From Rhizobium sp. WYCCWR10014 (GTDB lineage: Bacteria > Pseudomonadota > Alphaproteobacteria > Rhizobiales > Rhizobiaceae), in the NCBI RefSeq assembly GCF_001657485.1, contig NZ_LXFU01000046.1, positions 62,001-126,000 on the forward strand: 64,000 bases of DNA, in the 5' to 3' direction. The notes beneath the pieces were generated by a model. The model had not been told where the DNA came from. It did not search any database and saw only the letters and a list, made by a program, of their open reading frames with translations. The translations under genes were made by a program, and so were the position numbers. Positions 51,151 through 60,408 of the stretch are shown here, one piece after another; positions within the stretch are counted from its first letter, which is position 1; each line of letters opens with the position of its first letter.

Positions 51151-52605
51151 TTACTTCGCAGGCAAACCCATCGACGAACGATAGGCTGCCAGTTGCTTGT
51201 CGCGGCCGAACTCGTCCGTCAGCTTGTTCCATCCGGCAGCCACGGTATCCAGCGCCTGCTGCGGCGTCACCTCTCCAGCCAATGCCTTGGAAAGCTCGAT
51301 TTCGAGAATTTCCGTATAGGAGAAATAGCCCGGCAGGCGCATGTCGAGCGCCGTGTTCTTGGCGGTCACCGCGTCCTTCTGGCTTCCAAGATATTCCTTG
51401 GCCTCACGCTCGGAAAAGATCTTCGACCACAACGCTGTATTTGTCGTATGCGAAAGACGATAAGGATTGACGCCTGTGCCGCCGGTGATCGCCGCCTGAC
51501 CGGAAACCGCCGGGCTGGTCAGGAACTGGATATAGTTCCAGGCCGCCTCCTGGTTCTTGGAAGACGACGGAACAGCCGCCTGCCAACCGCCGAAGGCCAT
51601 GAAGGAAGTCTGGACGACCTCGGGCTGCTTGTCCCATTTTTTGGTCTTGTAGTTCCAGATCTCATCCGAGCCCGGCAGCGATGCCGAACCGACATTGCCG
51701 GCGACCTTGGACTGCTTCGGGTCGGCAGCGATGACGCCGGTATCGCCCCAGCCGATCGATTCCGCGACCTGGCCACCGGCAAAGGCCGCGTTCACTTCGC
51801 CGAACGAGAAGTTCAGCGCATTTGGCGGTGCGAGCTTGGAGGCGCGGATATATTCCTCAAGGCCGCGCACCCAGCCCGGATTGTTGACCTGCGCATCCAT
51901 CGTATCCGGATCGAAGAACATGCCGCCCGGATTGTCGGGATGGCTGGTGTAGCCGGCAACATGGCTGAACAGGAACCAGAATTGCTGGCCACCACGGCGG
52001 AAGGCTTCCGCCGTGCCCCAGAGGCCCTTGTCCGGCTGCTGGAAGAATTCAGCGATGTCGAGATACTGCTTCCATGTCTTCGGCGGGGCCAGATCGTAGC
52101 CATACTTCGCCTTGAAGGCGCTCTGGTTTTCCGCGTTTTCAAACAGATCAATGCGGTAGGTATAGGTGTGGGCATCACCGTCCATGGTCTGCGACAGGAC
52201 CTTGCCGTTCCAGACCATCAGTTGCTCGCGGTAAACCGGGGCGATGTCCTCCCAGTCGGCACCCGATTGCATATTCTTCGGCATTTCCGAAAGAAAGTCG
52301 GTGAAGTCCGGTGCCCAGGCTGGTGCGAAGGCGACCACGTCGAACGTGTCTTCGCCCGAGGTCAGCGAGGTTACGATCTTGGGATAGAGTTCCGACCACG
52401 GAAATTCCACCACATTCACCTTGCCGCAGGTCTTTTCCTCCCAGCCCTTGGCCGCGAGTTGCAGCGCAGAAGCGATGTAAGGCCCCGTCTGCGTCGTGGC
52501 AGTGAGCGTGACACCGGTGTAATCAGGTTCGCACGCGAGCGCCGATGTGACGCCCGCCGCAGCAAGCAGTCCTGCGGCCGTTGAACTCAATAGCAATCTT
52601 CTCAT
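51151..52605 (-). CDS. Carbohydrate ABC transporter substrate-binding protein
   Basis: The 484-residue protein has a signal peptide (MRRLLLSSTAAGLLAAAGVT, cleavage likely after ALA just before a cysteine) and a family 1 sugar-binding fold (FPWSELYPKIVTSLTSGEDT, MFFDPDTMDAQVNNPGWVRG, VAESIGWGDTGVIA, MAFGGWQAAVPSSSKNQEAA). It is longer than the usual 410-430 residues. It would bind the sugar served by the deoC/kinase enzymes encoded upstream. The start was set at MRRLLL after GGGGAGGAAAAC. Confidence 0.9.
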   Translation of the reverse strand: MRRLLLSSTAAGLLAAAGVTSALACEPDYTGVTLTATTQTGPYIASALQLAAKGWEEKTCGKVNVVEFPWSELYPKIVTSLTSGEDTFDVVAFAPAWAPDFTDFLSEMPKNMQSGADWEDIAPVYREQLMVWNGKVLSQTMDGDAHTYTYRIDLFENAENQSAFKAKYGYDLAPPKTWKQYLDIAEFFQQPDKGLWGTAEAFRRGGQQFWFLFSHVAGYTSHPDNPGGMFFDPDTMDAQVNNPGWVRGLEEYIRASKLAPPNALNFSFGEVNAAFAGGQVAESIGWGDTGVIAADPKQSKVAGNVGSASLPGSDEIWNYKTKKWDKQPEVVQTSFMAFGGWQAAVPSSSKNQEAAWNYIQFLTSPAVSGQAAITGGTGVNPYRLSHTTNTALWSKIFSEREAKEYLGSQKDAVTAKNTALDMRLPGYFSYTEILEIELSKALAGEVTPQQALDTVAAGWNKLTDEFGRDKQLAAYRSSMGLPAK

Positions 52606-52649
52606 GTTTTCCTCCCCGGAATTGAACAATGACTAGGCTTGTCGAACGG

Positions 52650-53678
52650 TCACTTTATTGCTCCTAAAAGCAGGCCAGACCGCATCAGCCTGCTCAAAAT
52701 GCCCGCCATGACGACCATGGGTATGATCGCGACCAGGGCGGCTGCCGATATCGACCACCACTCGTCGCCGCGCTGGCTGTTTTGGCCTGCGACGAGAATG
52801 GGAAGGGTCTGCCATTTGGAACTGGTCAGGAAGAGTGCGAACAGGAACTCGTTCCAGACGAAGGCGAGCGTGATCATGAATGTCGCGATCAAGCCCGGCT
52901 TGGACATGGGCAGGACGATACCGAAGAAAATTCTCCACGACGGCACATTGTCGACCATCGCCGCCTCTTCGACTTCAACCGGCAGTGCCGCAAAGAAATC
53001 GCGCATCAGCCAGATCACGATCGGCAGCGAGAAGGCGACATAGGCGAAGGTGAGGCCTGTATAGGTGTCAACCAGCTTGAACCCCAACTTGCCCATTTCC
53101 GAATACATCAGGAACAAGGCAAAGGCGGCGACGATCGGCGGAAACATGCGCTGGCTCACAAACCAGAATACGATATCGTCATTGCCGAGGAGTGGCCCTG
53201 GAAGCTTCATTCGGCTGGAGCCGATGGCGAGCGCAAGCGCTGCAACAAAGGCAAAGATCAGCGAAATAGCCTGCCCGTAGCCCAGCACATGACGGCCGAG
53301 CAGATATCCGCCGAAGGCAACAACGACGAAAATCACACCGGACAGCAACTTGACCTCGAAGGTGAAGCGCACCAGCGCATAGGCTGCCATGGATCCAATG
53401 AAGGTGGCCAGCACCGATGCGGAAAGCCCGATGATCGTCGAGGCGATGAAGGTGTTGTAGAACTGGCCGCGCGCGCCCGACAGAAGCTCGCTCCAGGCTG
53501 TCAGCGTCGGGTCGAAGTCGACAAATGGAATATAGGTCGGCCCGCCGACGACCCCAAGCGGCGACTTGAACGAGGTGATCGCGACCCAGTAAAGCGGAAA
53601 GAAGGTGAAGGCCAGCCAGAGCAGGCAGCCTGCGAGCGCCCACCAGCGGCCGGATCCTTTGAGGTCACGCACGCTCAT
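52650..53678 (-). CDS. Carbohydrate ABC transporter permease (MalG type) with membrane insertion
   Basis: The 342-residue protein is MalG-like (PLYWVAITSFKSPLGVV, PVEVEEAAMVDNVPSWRIFF loop, VWNEFLFALFLTSS), but about 60 residues longer than usual. The extra part follows ALVRFTFEVK and brings two added hydrophobic stretches (LLSGVIFVVVAFGGYLLG and SLIFAFVAALALAIGS) before the normal VSQRMFPPIVAAFALF segment. It pairs with the next permease; their genes overlap by four bases. Confidence 0.9.
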   Translation of the reverse strand: MSVRDLKGSGRWWALAGCLLWLAFTFFPLYWVAITSFKSPLGVVGGPTYIPFVDFDPTLTAWSELLSGARGQFYNTFIASTIIGLSASVLATFIGSMAAYALVRFTFEVKLLSGVIFVVVAFGGYLLGRHVLGYGQAISLIFAFVAALALAIGSSRMKLPGPLLGNDDIVFWFVSQRMFPPIVAAFALFLMYSEMGKLGFKLVDTYTGLTFAYVAFSLPIVIWLMRDFFAALPVEVEEAAMVDNVPSWRIFFGIVLPMSKPGLIATFMITLAFVWNEFLFALFLTSSKWQTLPILVAGQNSQRGDEWWSISAAALVAIIPMVVMAGILSRLMRSGLLLGAIK

Positions 53679-54550
53679 TTGTGCTTCTCCAGATAGGGCT
53701 TCAGGATGGCGAGATAGACGAGCCCGATCACGGTGATGACGATCAAGAACAGGAAGGATAGGGCGGAGGTGTAGCCAAGGTTGAACTTCTTGAAGCCCTC
53801 CTGATACGCGAACAAGGTGAGCGTTTCGGTCGAAATGCCAGGCCCTCCGCCTGTCATGACGAACACCGTGTCGATGATCTTGTAGCTCTCGATGAGGCGG
53901 ATGAAGACCACAGCCACCGAAATCGGAAGCATCATCGGGAAAGTGATCCCCCAGAACTGCTGCCAGGGGCTGGCATTTTCAAGCGCGGCAGCCTCGTAGA
54001 CGTCCTCCGGCAGGGTTTGCAGCCCGGCAAGGAGCATCAGGATGACGAAGGGTGTCCACTGCCACACTTCGACAGAAATGATGGCGCCGATAGCCCATCT
54101 GGTCTGCGTCAGAAACGGCAGATTGGGAAAGCCGAAGGCGGTCATCAACTCATTGAGCGGGCCCATCGTCGGATTGAGGATCTGGCGGGCAATAAGTGCA
54201 ACGGCCACGGGCGCCACTAGCATTGGCACCAGGAAGCTGACCCGGAACAAACCTTCGCCGGGCACCCGACGGCTGAGCGCCAGCGCCACGGAAAAACCGA
54301 TGACATACTGCAGCGTCACTGCGACAAAAGCGATGATCGTCGTCGTCCAGGTGACACTCCAGAAGCGCGGATTCTGAAGCAATTCCGTATAGTTGCCGAA
54401 GCCGACGAAATGCGCGGGGATCGGCGGGACGAGCCGCAGGCTCATGAAGCTGGTGGTCAGCGAATAGATCAGCGGGAAGATCGAGATCACCAGCACGATC
54501 AGCAAGGCCGGCCAGATGAAGAAATGTTTGATCGGATCGTTGCGGGTCAT
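53675..54550 (-). CDS. Carbohydrate ABC transporter permease (MalF type)
   Basis: The 291-residue protein has six hydrophobic segments and the MalF-type loop (PEDVYEAAALENASPWQQFW), with MTGGGPGISTETL near the end. It forms the import channel with the other permease. It is coupled by ATGA overlaps to the kinase gene upstream and to the second permease downstream. Confidence 0.93.
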   Translation of the reverse strand: MTRNDPIKHFFIWPALLIVLVISIFPLIYSLTTSFMSLRLVPPIPAHFVGFGNYTELLQNPRFWSVTWTTTIIAFVAVTLQYVIGFSVALALSRRVPGEGLFRVSFLVPMLVAPVAVALIARQILNPTMGPLNELMTAFGFPNLPFLTQTRWAIGAIISVEVWQWTPFVILMLLAGLQTLPEDVYEAAALENASPWQQFWGITFPMMLPISVAVVFIRLIESYKIIDTVFVMTGGGPGISTETLTLFAYQEGFKKFNLGYTSALSFLFLIVITVIGLVYLAILKPYLEKHK

Positions 54551-55479
54551 GCCGCGCCTCCTTTCTGCAGAAGCGCCTCGATTTCCTCGATCTTCGGCAT
54601 TGCGGGCGCGGTACCCCGCCGCGTCACCGCAATACCGGCGGTGGCGCAGCCGAAACGTACCGCCTCGACCGGACTAGCGCCCCGCGAGAGCGCTGCCGAG
54701 AAGCCACCGACAAATGCGTCGCCGGCGCCGGTGGTATCGATGACCGCTCCCGACGAGACCGCCGGAACATGAACCGATTGCCCGGCCGTATGATAGAGCA
54801 CACCGCGACCACCCAGTGTGATCAGCGCGGCTTTCACGCCCTTGGCAAGAAAGGCGTCGCCAGCCCGTCTGGCGTCGTCAAGCGTGTCGAGCGGAAAACC
54901 GACGATGGCCGCCGCTTCGGTCTCATTTGGCACGATATAGTCGCAGAGCGGATAGATCGTCTCCGGAAACGGCTCGGCCGGCGCTGGATTGAAAACAGTG
55001 GTGACGCCGGCCGCATGGGCGATTTCGAGGGCGCGCTGCGCCGCTTCAGCCGGTTGCTCGAGCTGGGTCACGAAAACGGCCGATTGCTCGATGGTTTCGC
55101 GTGCCGCCTCAACATCACCAACCCCGATGGTGCCTGCGGCACCTGGATAGACGATAATCGCATTGTCGCCATTACCGTCATTGACGTAAATGAAGGCGGC
55201 GCCGGTCGGCATATCGTCCATCTGTACAACCTTCGGCGTCACGCCTGCTTCCGCATAGGTCTTCAGCGCCATGTCGCCGAACGTGTCGCGGCCGATCTTC
55301 GAGATGAAGGAGACTGTTCCACCGGCGCGGGCAGCAGCGACAGCCTGGTTGGATCCCTTGCCGCCCGGGCCCACTGCAAAACCGGTCCCGGTGATGGTCT
55401 CGCCAACGTTTGGCATGCGCTTGGCCAGATAGGCCGTGTCGGCGACGAAAATCCCGAGGATCGAAACACCCACCTTCAT
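54547..55479 (-). CDS. Ribokinase-family sugar kinase (ribokinase or deoxyribokinase)
   Basis: The 310-residue kinase has both PfkB signatures: AVGPGGKGSNQAVAAARAGG near residue 37 and DTTGAGDAFVGGFSAALSRG with the catalytic Asp near residue 250. It would phosphorylate ribose or 2-deoxyribose at carbon 5. With deoC in the same unit, deoxyribose is the more natural substrate (a DeoK role), but the sequence alone does not separate the two. The start MKVGVSILG was chosen because the upstream frame overlaps the mutarotase gene and is not kinase-like. Confidence 0.9.
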   Translation of the reverse strand: MKVGVSILGIFVADTAYLAKRMPNVGETITGTGFAVGPGGKGSNQAVAAARAGGTVSFISKIGRDTFGDMALKTYAEAGVTPKVVQMDDMPTGAAFIYVNDGNGDNAIIVYPGAAGTIGVGDVEAARETIEQSAVFVTQLEQPAEAAQRALEIAHAAGVTTVFNPAPAEPFPETIYPLCDYIVPNETEAAAIVGFPLDTLDDARRAGDAFLAKGVKAALITLGGRGVLYHTAGQSVHVPAVSSGAVIDTTGAGDAFVGGFSAALSRGASPVEAVRFGCATAGIAVTRRGTAPAMPKIEEIEALLQKGGAA

Positions 55480-55490
55480 TTCGTTTCCCC

Positions 55491-55946
55491 TCAAACGGTT
55501 TCCGGCGGAATCACGCCTTTGGTGAACAGGAAGCAGCCGTAAAAGCGGTTTTCGCCGGTGGTGATGACGCAATAGGCCTTTTTGGCCTCCTCATAGAAGG
55601 CGAAACGCTCGATGCCATACAGCGGCGCCGGCTTGCCCTCGGCGCCGTCGACAACGGCCTGGACTTCCTGCTGCACGGGAGGGATCTCGTCCGGCGCGCC
55701 CATGATTTCCATTCGCCCGGCAGACGGCTGCAGCGGCGTATCCAGCGGCATTACCGAAAGAATAGCTTCGATGGCGCGGGCAGAGGACACATTGTCGATC
55801 CGCAACAGCTTGCCGAGCACCGTTTGCCGGGCAATCGAATCCGAAGGAAAATTGGTGTCGGAAACGACGACCGTGTCGCCATGTCCCATGGACCGGAGCG
55901 CGTGCAGCACATCCGCATTCAGCGCCGGATCGATATTCTTCAGCAT
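55491..55946 (-). CDS. RbsD/FucU-family sugar mutarotase
   Basis: The 151-residue protein matches the RbsD/FucU family (LNADVLHALRSMGHGDTVVV with the catalytic His, DTNFPSDSIAR, ILSVMPLDT, FYEEAKKAYCVITTGENRFY). These proteins interconvert pyranose and furanose or anomeric forms so that the kinase receives the right form. It precedes the kinase gene by eleven bases, matching rbsD-rbsK in ribose operons. The match to FucU is about as good as to RbsD. Confidence 0.92.
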   Translation of the reverse strand: MLKNIDPALNADVLHALRSMGHGDTVVVSDTNFPSDSIARQTVLGKLLRIDNVSSARAIEAILSVMPLDTPLQPSAGRMEIMGAPDEIPPVQQEVQAVVDGAEGKPAPLYGIERFAFYEEAKKAYCVITTGENRFYGCFLFTKGVIPPETV

Positions 55947-56105
55947 GGAAATCCTCCCTTAGTTGCACCATTTCACAGCACCTCGTGCCGCAAAACAGAG
56001 CCCGATAACCGCAGCTCCGTTACAGCTCTGCGATTCCCTCAAATTCCGTTGTTCTCGCCTGCCGGTGCGGTTCTCCTCCCGCCCGGATGACCAGAGTTGG
56101 AGCCC

Positions 56106-58502
56106 TTATTCTCCGTAGGGGATCCAGATATTCTTCACATCCACAGCGCGGCGAAGGTATAGCGCGCCTTCGCCAGCGGCTCTGTCCATCCAGTCCGTCG
56201 CCTTGCCATTGTCCACGAAGGTTCGCTTGAGATTGCCCGAAGACAGCTTCTCCACCGTCGTCGAAAGTTCCGTCGAGCCAAAGGCCCACAACGCATCAAC
56301 ATCATTGTGCGCGGCAAGGATCTTTGCCAGTTCGATCGCCGACCCGGTGACGATATTGACGACACCGGCAGGCAGATCCGACGTTTCAAGGACGGAATAG
56401 AAATCCGTGGCCGAAAGCGGGAAGGGCTCACTCGGCACCACGACGACACGATTGCCGGTGGCAATCAACGGCGCAGCCATACTGATAAAGCCGAGCAGCG
56501 GCGCTTCCGGCGGGCAAATGACGCCAACAACGCCGATGGCTTCCGGCATGGCCAGGGCAACGCCGCGAAGCGGCGGCTGGTGAATGCCGCCTTCATACTT
56601 GTCCGCCCAGGCTGCGTAGGTGAAGAGACGGGAAATCGCGGCGTCGACCTCGGCATTTGCATTGGCTGCGGAAGCTCCGGTCATCGCTGTTATCCGCGAG
56701 GCGAACTCGTCGGCGCGGCCACTGAGGTTTTCGGCGATGTAATAGAGAATCTGGGCGCGGTTATGCGTGGTCGCATTCGACCAGGCGGAGGCCGCCTGTG
56801 CGGCAACCACAGCATTGCGGATGTCCTTGCGGTTGCCTTCGCCGACCTCGCCGATCGCCTTGCCCTTGGGTGAGGCGATGACACGGGAATAATTGCCGTC
56901 CGGGCGCGCCTGCTTGCCGCCGATGAAGAGCTTTGCCGTCCGGTCGATGCTTGGCAGGGCAAAATCGCCGGCAACCGGCTTTACTTGCGAAAATGCGGGC
57001 ATTGCTGCGCGCGCCTTGCGACCGACCCAAGCCTTCGGTTTCAGATATTCGTAGCAACCTTCGCGTCCGCCTTCGCGGCCGAATCCGGATTCGCGCTTGC
57101 CGCCAAAACCGACGGCGGCGTCGAAGAGATTGGTGGCATTCACCCAGACCACGCCGGCTGCGAGCTTTGCCGCAACGTTCAGCGCCAAGCCGATCGTCTC
57201 GCTCCAGACGCTGGCGGCGAGGCCGTAGCGGGTGTGATTGGCAAGCTGGATAGCTTCTTCCGGTGTGCGGAAAGTCATGGAGACCGCAACCGGCCCGAAG
57301 ATTTCCTCGGTCGCGACGATCGATGTCGGCTGCACGCCGCTGAGAAGCGTCGGCGGGTAGAAGCTGCCGCCCTTCGGCAGGTCGATCTTGGCCTGATGCA
57401 GTGTCGCGCCTTCTGAAACTCCCTTTTTCACCAGCGCTTCGATACGCGTCAACTGCACGGGCGCGATGATCGCACCCATATCGATGCACTTGTCCAAAGG
57501 CTGACCGACCCGCAATGTCTCCATCCGGCGCTTCAGCCGCTCGTGGAAAAGATCGGCAATGCCTTCCTGGACCAGAAGCCGCGAACCGGCGCAGCAGACC
57601 TGTCCCTGGTTGAACCAGATCGCGTCGACCACGCCTTCCACGGCGCCGTCGATATCGGCGTCGTCAAAAACCACGAAAGGTGACTTGCCGCCGAGTTCCA
57701 GCGTCAACGATTTGCCGCTACCTGCGGTACGCTCGCGAATAACGCGTCCGACTTCGGTCGATCCGGTAAAGGCAATTTTGTCGATATCCTCATGCCCGAC
57801 GAGCAGTGCGCCTGTTTCGCCTTCTCCCGTCACGATATTGAGCACGCCCGGCGGAAGGCCCGCCGCGGATGCCAGTTCGGCAAAGAGAAGCGCCGTCAGC
57901 GAGGTGAATTCGGCAGGCTTCAGGATGACGGTGTTGCCGAGCGCCAAAGCCGGCGCCACTTTCCAGGCCAGCATCAGGAAGGGGAAATTCCACGGGATGA
58001 TCTGGCCGACGACGCCGACCGGCACATGATCGGCAAATTCCGTGTCCTGGATTTGCGCCCATCCGGCGTGATGATAGAAATGACGGGCCGCCAGTGGCAC
58101 GTCGAGATCGCGGGTTTCGCGAATCGGCTTGCCGTTGTCGATAGCCTCGACCACTGCAATCAGACGCGCATGGCGCTGGATCATCCGGGCAAGCGCATAG
58201 AGATGGCGCGCCCGCGCGTGGCCCGGCAGTCGCGCCCATGACGCCTGTGCCTTGCGGGCCGCAGCAACTGCGTTGTCCACATCCGCCGCGCCGCCGTTCG
58301 CGAGCTTCGCCAGGACCTTGCCTGTGGCCGGCTCGAACGTGTCGAAGTGCTTTCCCGACGCGGAGGGCACGAATGCGCCATTGATGAAGTGGCCGAAACC
58401 GGAAGCGTGGCGCGCCAGCCAGTCGCGAGCTTCGATATCGGATTCAGGGGCAGGGCCGTAGGACATTTCGTCGAAATACTTTGCAACAGTCATCTGGATC
58501 AT
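56106..58502 (-). CDS. Tandem aldehyde dehydrogenase with truncated second domain
   Basis: The 798-residue protein has a complete aldehyde dehydrogenase in its first 500 residues, with PWNFPFLMLAWKVAPALALG, the Glu of LELGGKSPFVVF and the nucleophilic Cys of FNQGQVCCAGSRLLV. It is followed by a second domain of about 285 residues that repeats only the NAD-binding half (KLFIGGKQARPDGNYSRVIA, GVVGVICPPEAPLLGFISMA, AFGSTELSTTVEKL) and ends without a catalytic Cys. Beside deoC it would oxidise the acetaldehyde released from deoxyribose 5-phosphate. The chosen ATG overlaps the deoC stop (ATGA); a second ATG lies three codons later. Confidence 0.9.
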   Translation of the reverse strand: MIQMTVAKYFDEMSYGPAPESDIEARDWLARHASGFGHFINGAFVPSASGKHFDTFEPATGKVLAKLANGGAADVDNAVAAARKAQASWARLPGHARARHLYALARMIQRHARLIAVVEAIDNGKPIRETRDLDVPLAARHFYHHAGWAQIQDTEFADHVPVGVVGQIIPWNFPFLMLAWKVAPALALGNTVILKPAEFTSLTALLFAELASAAGLPPGVLNIVTGEGETGALLVGHEDIDKIAFTGSTEVGRVIRERTAGSGKSLTLELGGKSPFVVFDDADIDGAVEGVVDAIWFNQGQVCCAGSRLLVQEGIADLFHERLKRRMETLRVGQPLDKCIDMGAIIAPVQLTRIEALVKKGVSEGATLHQAKIDLPKGGSFYPPTLLSGVQPTSIVATEEIFGPVAVSMTFRTPEEAIQLANHTRYGLAASVWSETIGLALNVAAKLAAGVVWVNATNLFDAAVGFGGKRESGFGREGGREGCYEYLKPKAWVGRKARAAMPAFSQVKPVAGDFALPSIDRTAKLFIGGKQARPDGNYSRVIASPKGKAIGEVGEGNRKDIRNAVVAAQAASAWSNATTHNRAQILYYIAENLSGRADEFASRITAMTGASAANANAEVDAAISRLFTYAAWADKYEGGIHQPPLRGVALAMPEAIGVVGVICPPEAPLLGFISMAAPLIATGNRVVVVPSEPFPLSATDFYSVLETSDLPAGVVNIVTGSAIELAKILAAHNDVDALWAFGSTELSTTVEKLSSGNLKRTFVDNGKATDWMDRAAGEGALYLRRAVDVKNIWIPYGE

Positions 58503-59527
58503 CCAATCGGGTGTCTGGTGAGGGCCGAATAGGCACCGGTGACGTGATGCTCCAACTGCCGCTCGATATCCGCAAGCAAGCTTGATGCACCGATGCGGAA
58601 GAGATCGGACTCCAGCCACTCGCGCCCCAGTTCGTCTTTCATCAGGAACTGGTAGTTCAACACATCCTTCGCCGCGGAAATGCCACCGGCCGGCTTGTAG
58701 CCGATCTTGACACCGGTGCGCTCCTGATAGGCGCGGATCGCCCGCAGCATGGTCAATGTCACGGCCAGCGTCGCATTGACCCCCTCCTTGCCGGTCGAGG
58801 TCTTGATGAAGTCGGCTCCCGCCATCATGCAGACCAGCGAGGCCCTGGTGACATTGCGGAGCGTCTTCAGGTCGCCGGTCGCCAGAATGGCTTTGACATG
58901 CGCATCACCGCAGGCGGCGCGATATTCTTTCATTTCCTCGTAGAGTGCTGTCCAGTTGCCGGTCAGCACATGCTCGCGGGTAATGACGATGTCGATTTCC
59001 TTCGCGCCATCGGCAACCGACGCCTCGATTTCCTTGACCTTGAGGTGGTGCGGGCTGAGGCCGGCGGGGAAACCGGTCGAAACCGCGGCGACCGGAATGC
59101 CGGAATCCCCGAGCGCCTCGACGGCCGTTGCAACAAAACGATGATAGACGCAGATGGCGCCGGTGGTGATCGAACGGCCGCTCATGCCAAGCGAATCCAG
59201 AATGTCGGCGCGTATCGGATTCATCGCCTTCGCGCATAACCGCTTGACGCGCTCGGGAGTATCGTCGCCGTTCAGCGTGGTCAGGTCGATGCAGGTCACC
59301 GCCTTCAGGAGCCAAGCCGCCTGTGCGTCTTTCTTGACAGTCCGGCGTCCGGGAAGCGAGGCTACGCGGCGCTCGGTGGCAGAGAGGTTGACCCGGGTGT
59401 CAAGCACCCACGACAGATCGAGTTCCATACCGGTATTGCGCGGCCGGTTATGGGTGCCGTCCGGCAATCGCGAAGGGCCTCCATGATGCGCCGCGTTTGC
59501 CGCATTGTGAACAGCAACGGTTTCCAA
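58499..59527 (-). CDS. deoC: Deoxyribose-phosphate aldolase
   Basis: The 342-residue class I aldolase cleaves 2-deoxyribose 5-phosphate to acetaldehyde and glyceraldehyde 3-phosphate. Family features are AICVYHRFV, AVSTGFPAGLSPHHLKVKEI, the Schiff-base Lys in GADFIKTSTGKEG and the second Lys in IGYKPAGGIS. The first 35 residues are extra relative to short DeoC proteins, and a later in-frame Met at METVAVHNAAN +33 (MELDLSW) is an alternative start. It heads the leftward catabolic set behind the DeoR gene. Confidence 0.94.
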   Translation of the reverse strand: METVAVHNAANAAHHGGPSRLPDGTHNRPRNTGMELDLSWVLDTRVNLSATERRVASLPGRRTVKKDAQAAWLLKAVTCIDLTTLNGDDTPERVKRLCAKAMNPIRADILDSLGMSGRSITTGAICVYHRFVATAVEALGDSGIPVAAVSTGFPAGLSPHHLKVKEIEASVADGAKEIDIVITREHVLTGNWTALYEEMKEYRAACGDAHVKAILATGDLKTLRNVTRASLVCMMAGADFIKTSTGKEGVNATLAVTLTMLRAIRAYQERTGVKIGYKPAGGISAAKDVLNYQFLMKDELGREWLESDLFRIGASSLLADIERQLEHHVTGAYSALTRHPIG

Positions 59528-59685
59528 ATAGAATCCTCCCGGTCAGAGAGTGAAGGTCCTTTTGCACGCAACAGAAGGTTCACTACTGGCTCAATGTGAT
59601 TTTTTTTTCATTGTTTGTGAGGTTTGCATCACTGTGCAGCCGCGTCAAGTTTAGATTTCGACAGACGGAGAAAAAAGCGGTTTTC

Positions 59686-60408
59686 TCAGTCAAAATCGTT
59701 CATACCGTTTTCGGTGATGACCACATCGAACGACTTCATGTCGCTGAAAAAGGCTGGCTTCAGCTTGCCGATTTTGCTGGTGTCGGCGAGAAGAATATTC
59801 TTTCGTGCGCGGGACATTGCCTTTTTCTTGATCTCCGCTTCGTGAAAATGCGCGCAGGTCGCGCCACGCCGGGCATCGACACCGGCTGCAGAAAGAAATG
59901 CCACGTTGATCACAAGCTGATCGAGCATTTCCAACCCCGAGGCACCGGAAAAGCTCGCCGATGCCGGGTGGTAAAGACCACCGAGCATAACAAGGCGAAC
60001 GTTGGGTTTTCGCGTCAGACGATCGGCGACATTCATGGCGTAACAGATCGCCGTTATGTGAATCTGGTCTGGGAGAAGATCGACCAGATAGGGCAAGGTG
60101 GTGCCGCAATCGAAAAACACCGTATCGTCATGATGAATGTAATCAATGGCTTGTGTGCAAACTTGCCGTTTTGCAGCGGCATGACTGTCGGCTGCCTTGG
60201 AAATTTCATAGGGATCGTTTTCCGCTTCGACAGCCGCAACGATGTGGCCGCCGAGAAATGCGAACTGGCCTGCATTGGCGCTGACATCACGCCGAACCGT
60301 CATCTCCGAGACGCCCAGGATCTCGGCAGCATTCTTGATATGCAGAATGCGATGTTGTGAAAGGGCCTCGGATAAGACTGCGATGCGCCGGCCCCTGCGA
60401 CTATCCAT
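59686..60408 (-). CDS. DeoR-family transcriptional regulator
   Basis: The 240-residue protein has the N-terminal DeoR winged helix (ALSQHRILHIKNAAEILGVS, EMTVRRDVSANAGQ) and the sugar-phosphate-sensing domain (VFFDCGTTLPYLVDLLP, VRLVMLGGLYHPASASFSG, LLADTSKIGKLKPAFFSDM). It lies immediately upstream of deoC on the same strand with a 158-base gap, so it is the obvious regulator of the set, probably relieved by a pentose or deoxypentose phosphate. Confidence 0.92.
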   Translation of the reverse strand: MDSRRGRRIAVLSEALSQHRILHIKNAAEILGVSEMTVRRDVSANAGQFAFLGGHIVAAVEAENDPYEISKAADSHAAAKRQVCTQAIDYIHHDDTVFFDCGTTLPYLVDLLPDQIHITAICYAMNVADRLTRKPNVRLVMLGGLYHPASASFSGASGLEMLDQLVINVAFLSAAGVDARRGATCAHFHEAEIKKKAMSRARKNILLADTSKIGKLKPAFFSDMKSFDVVITENGMNDFD

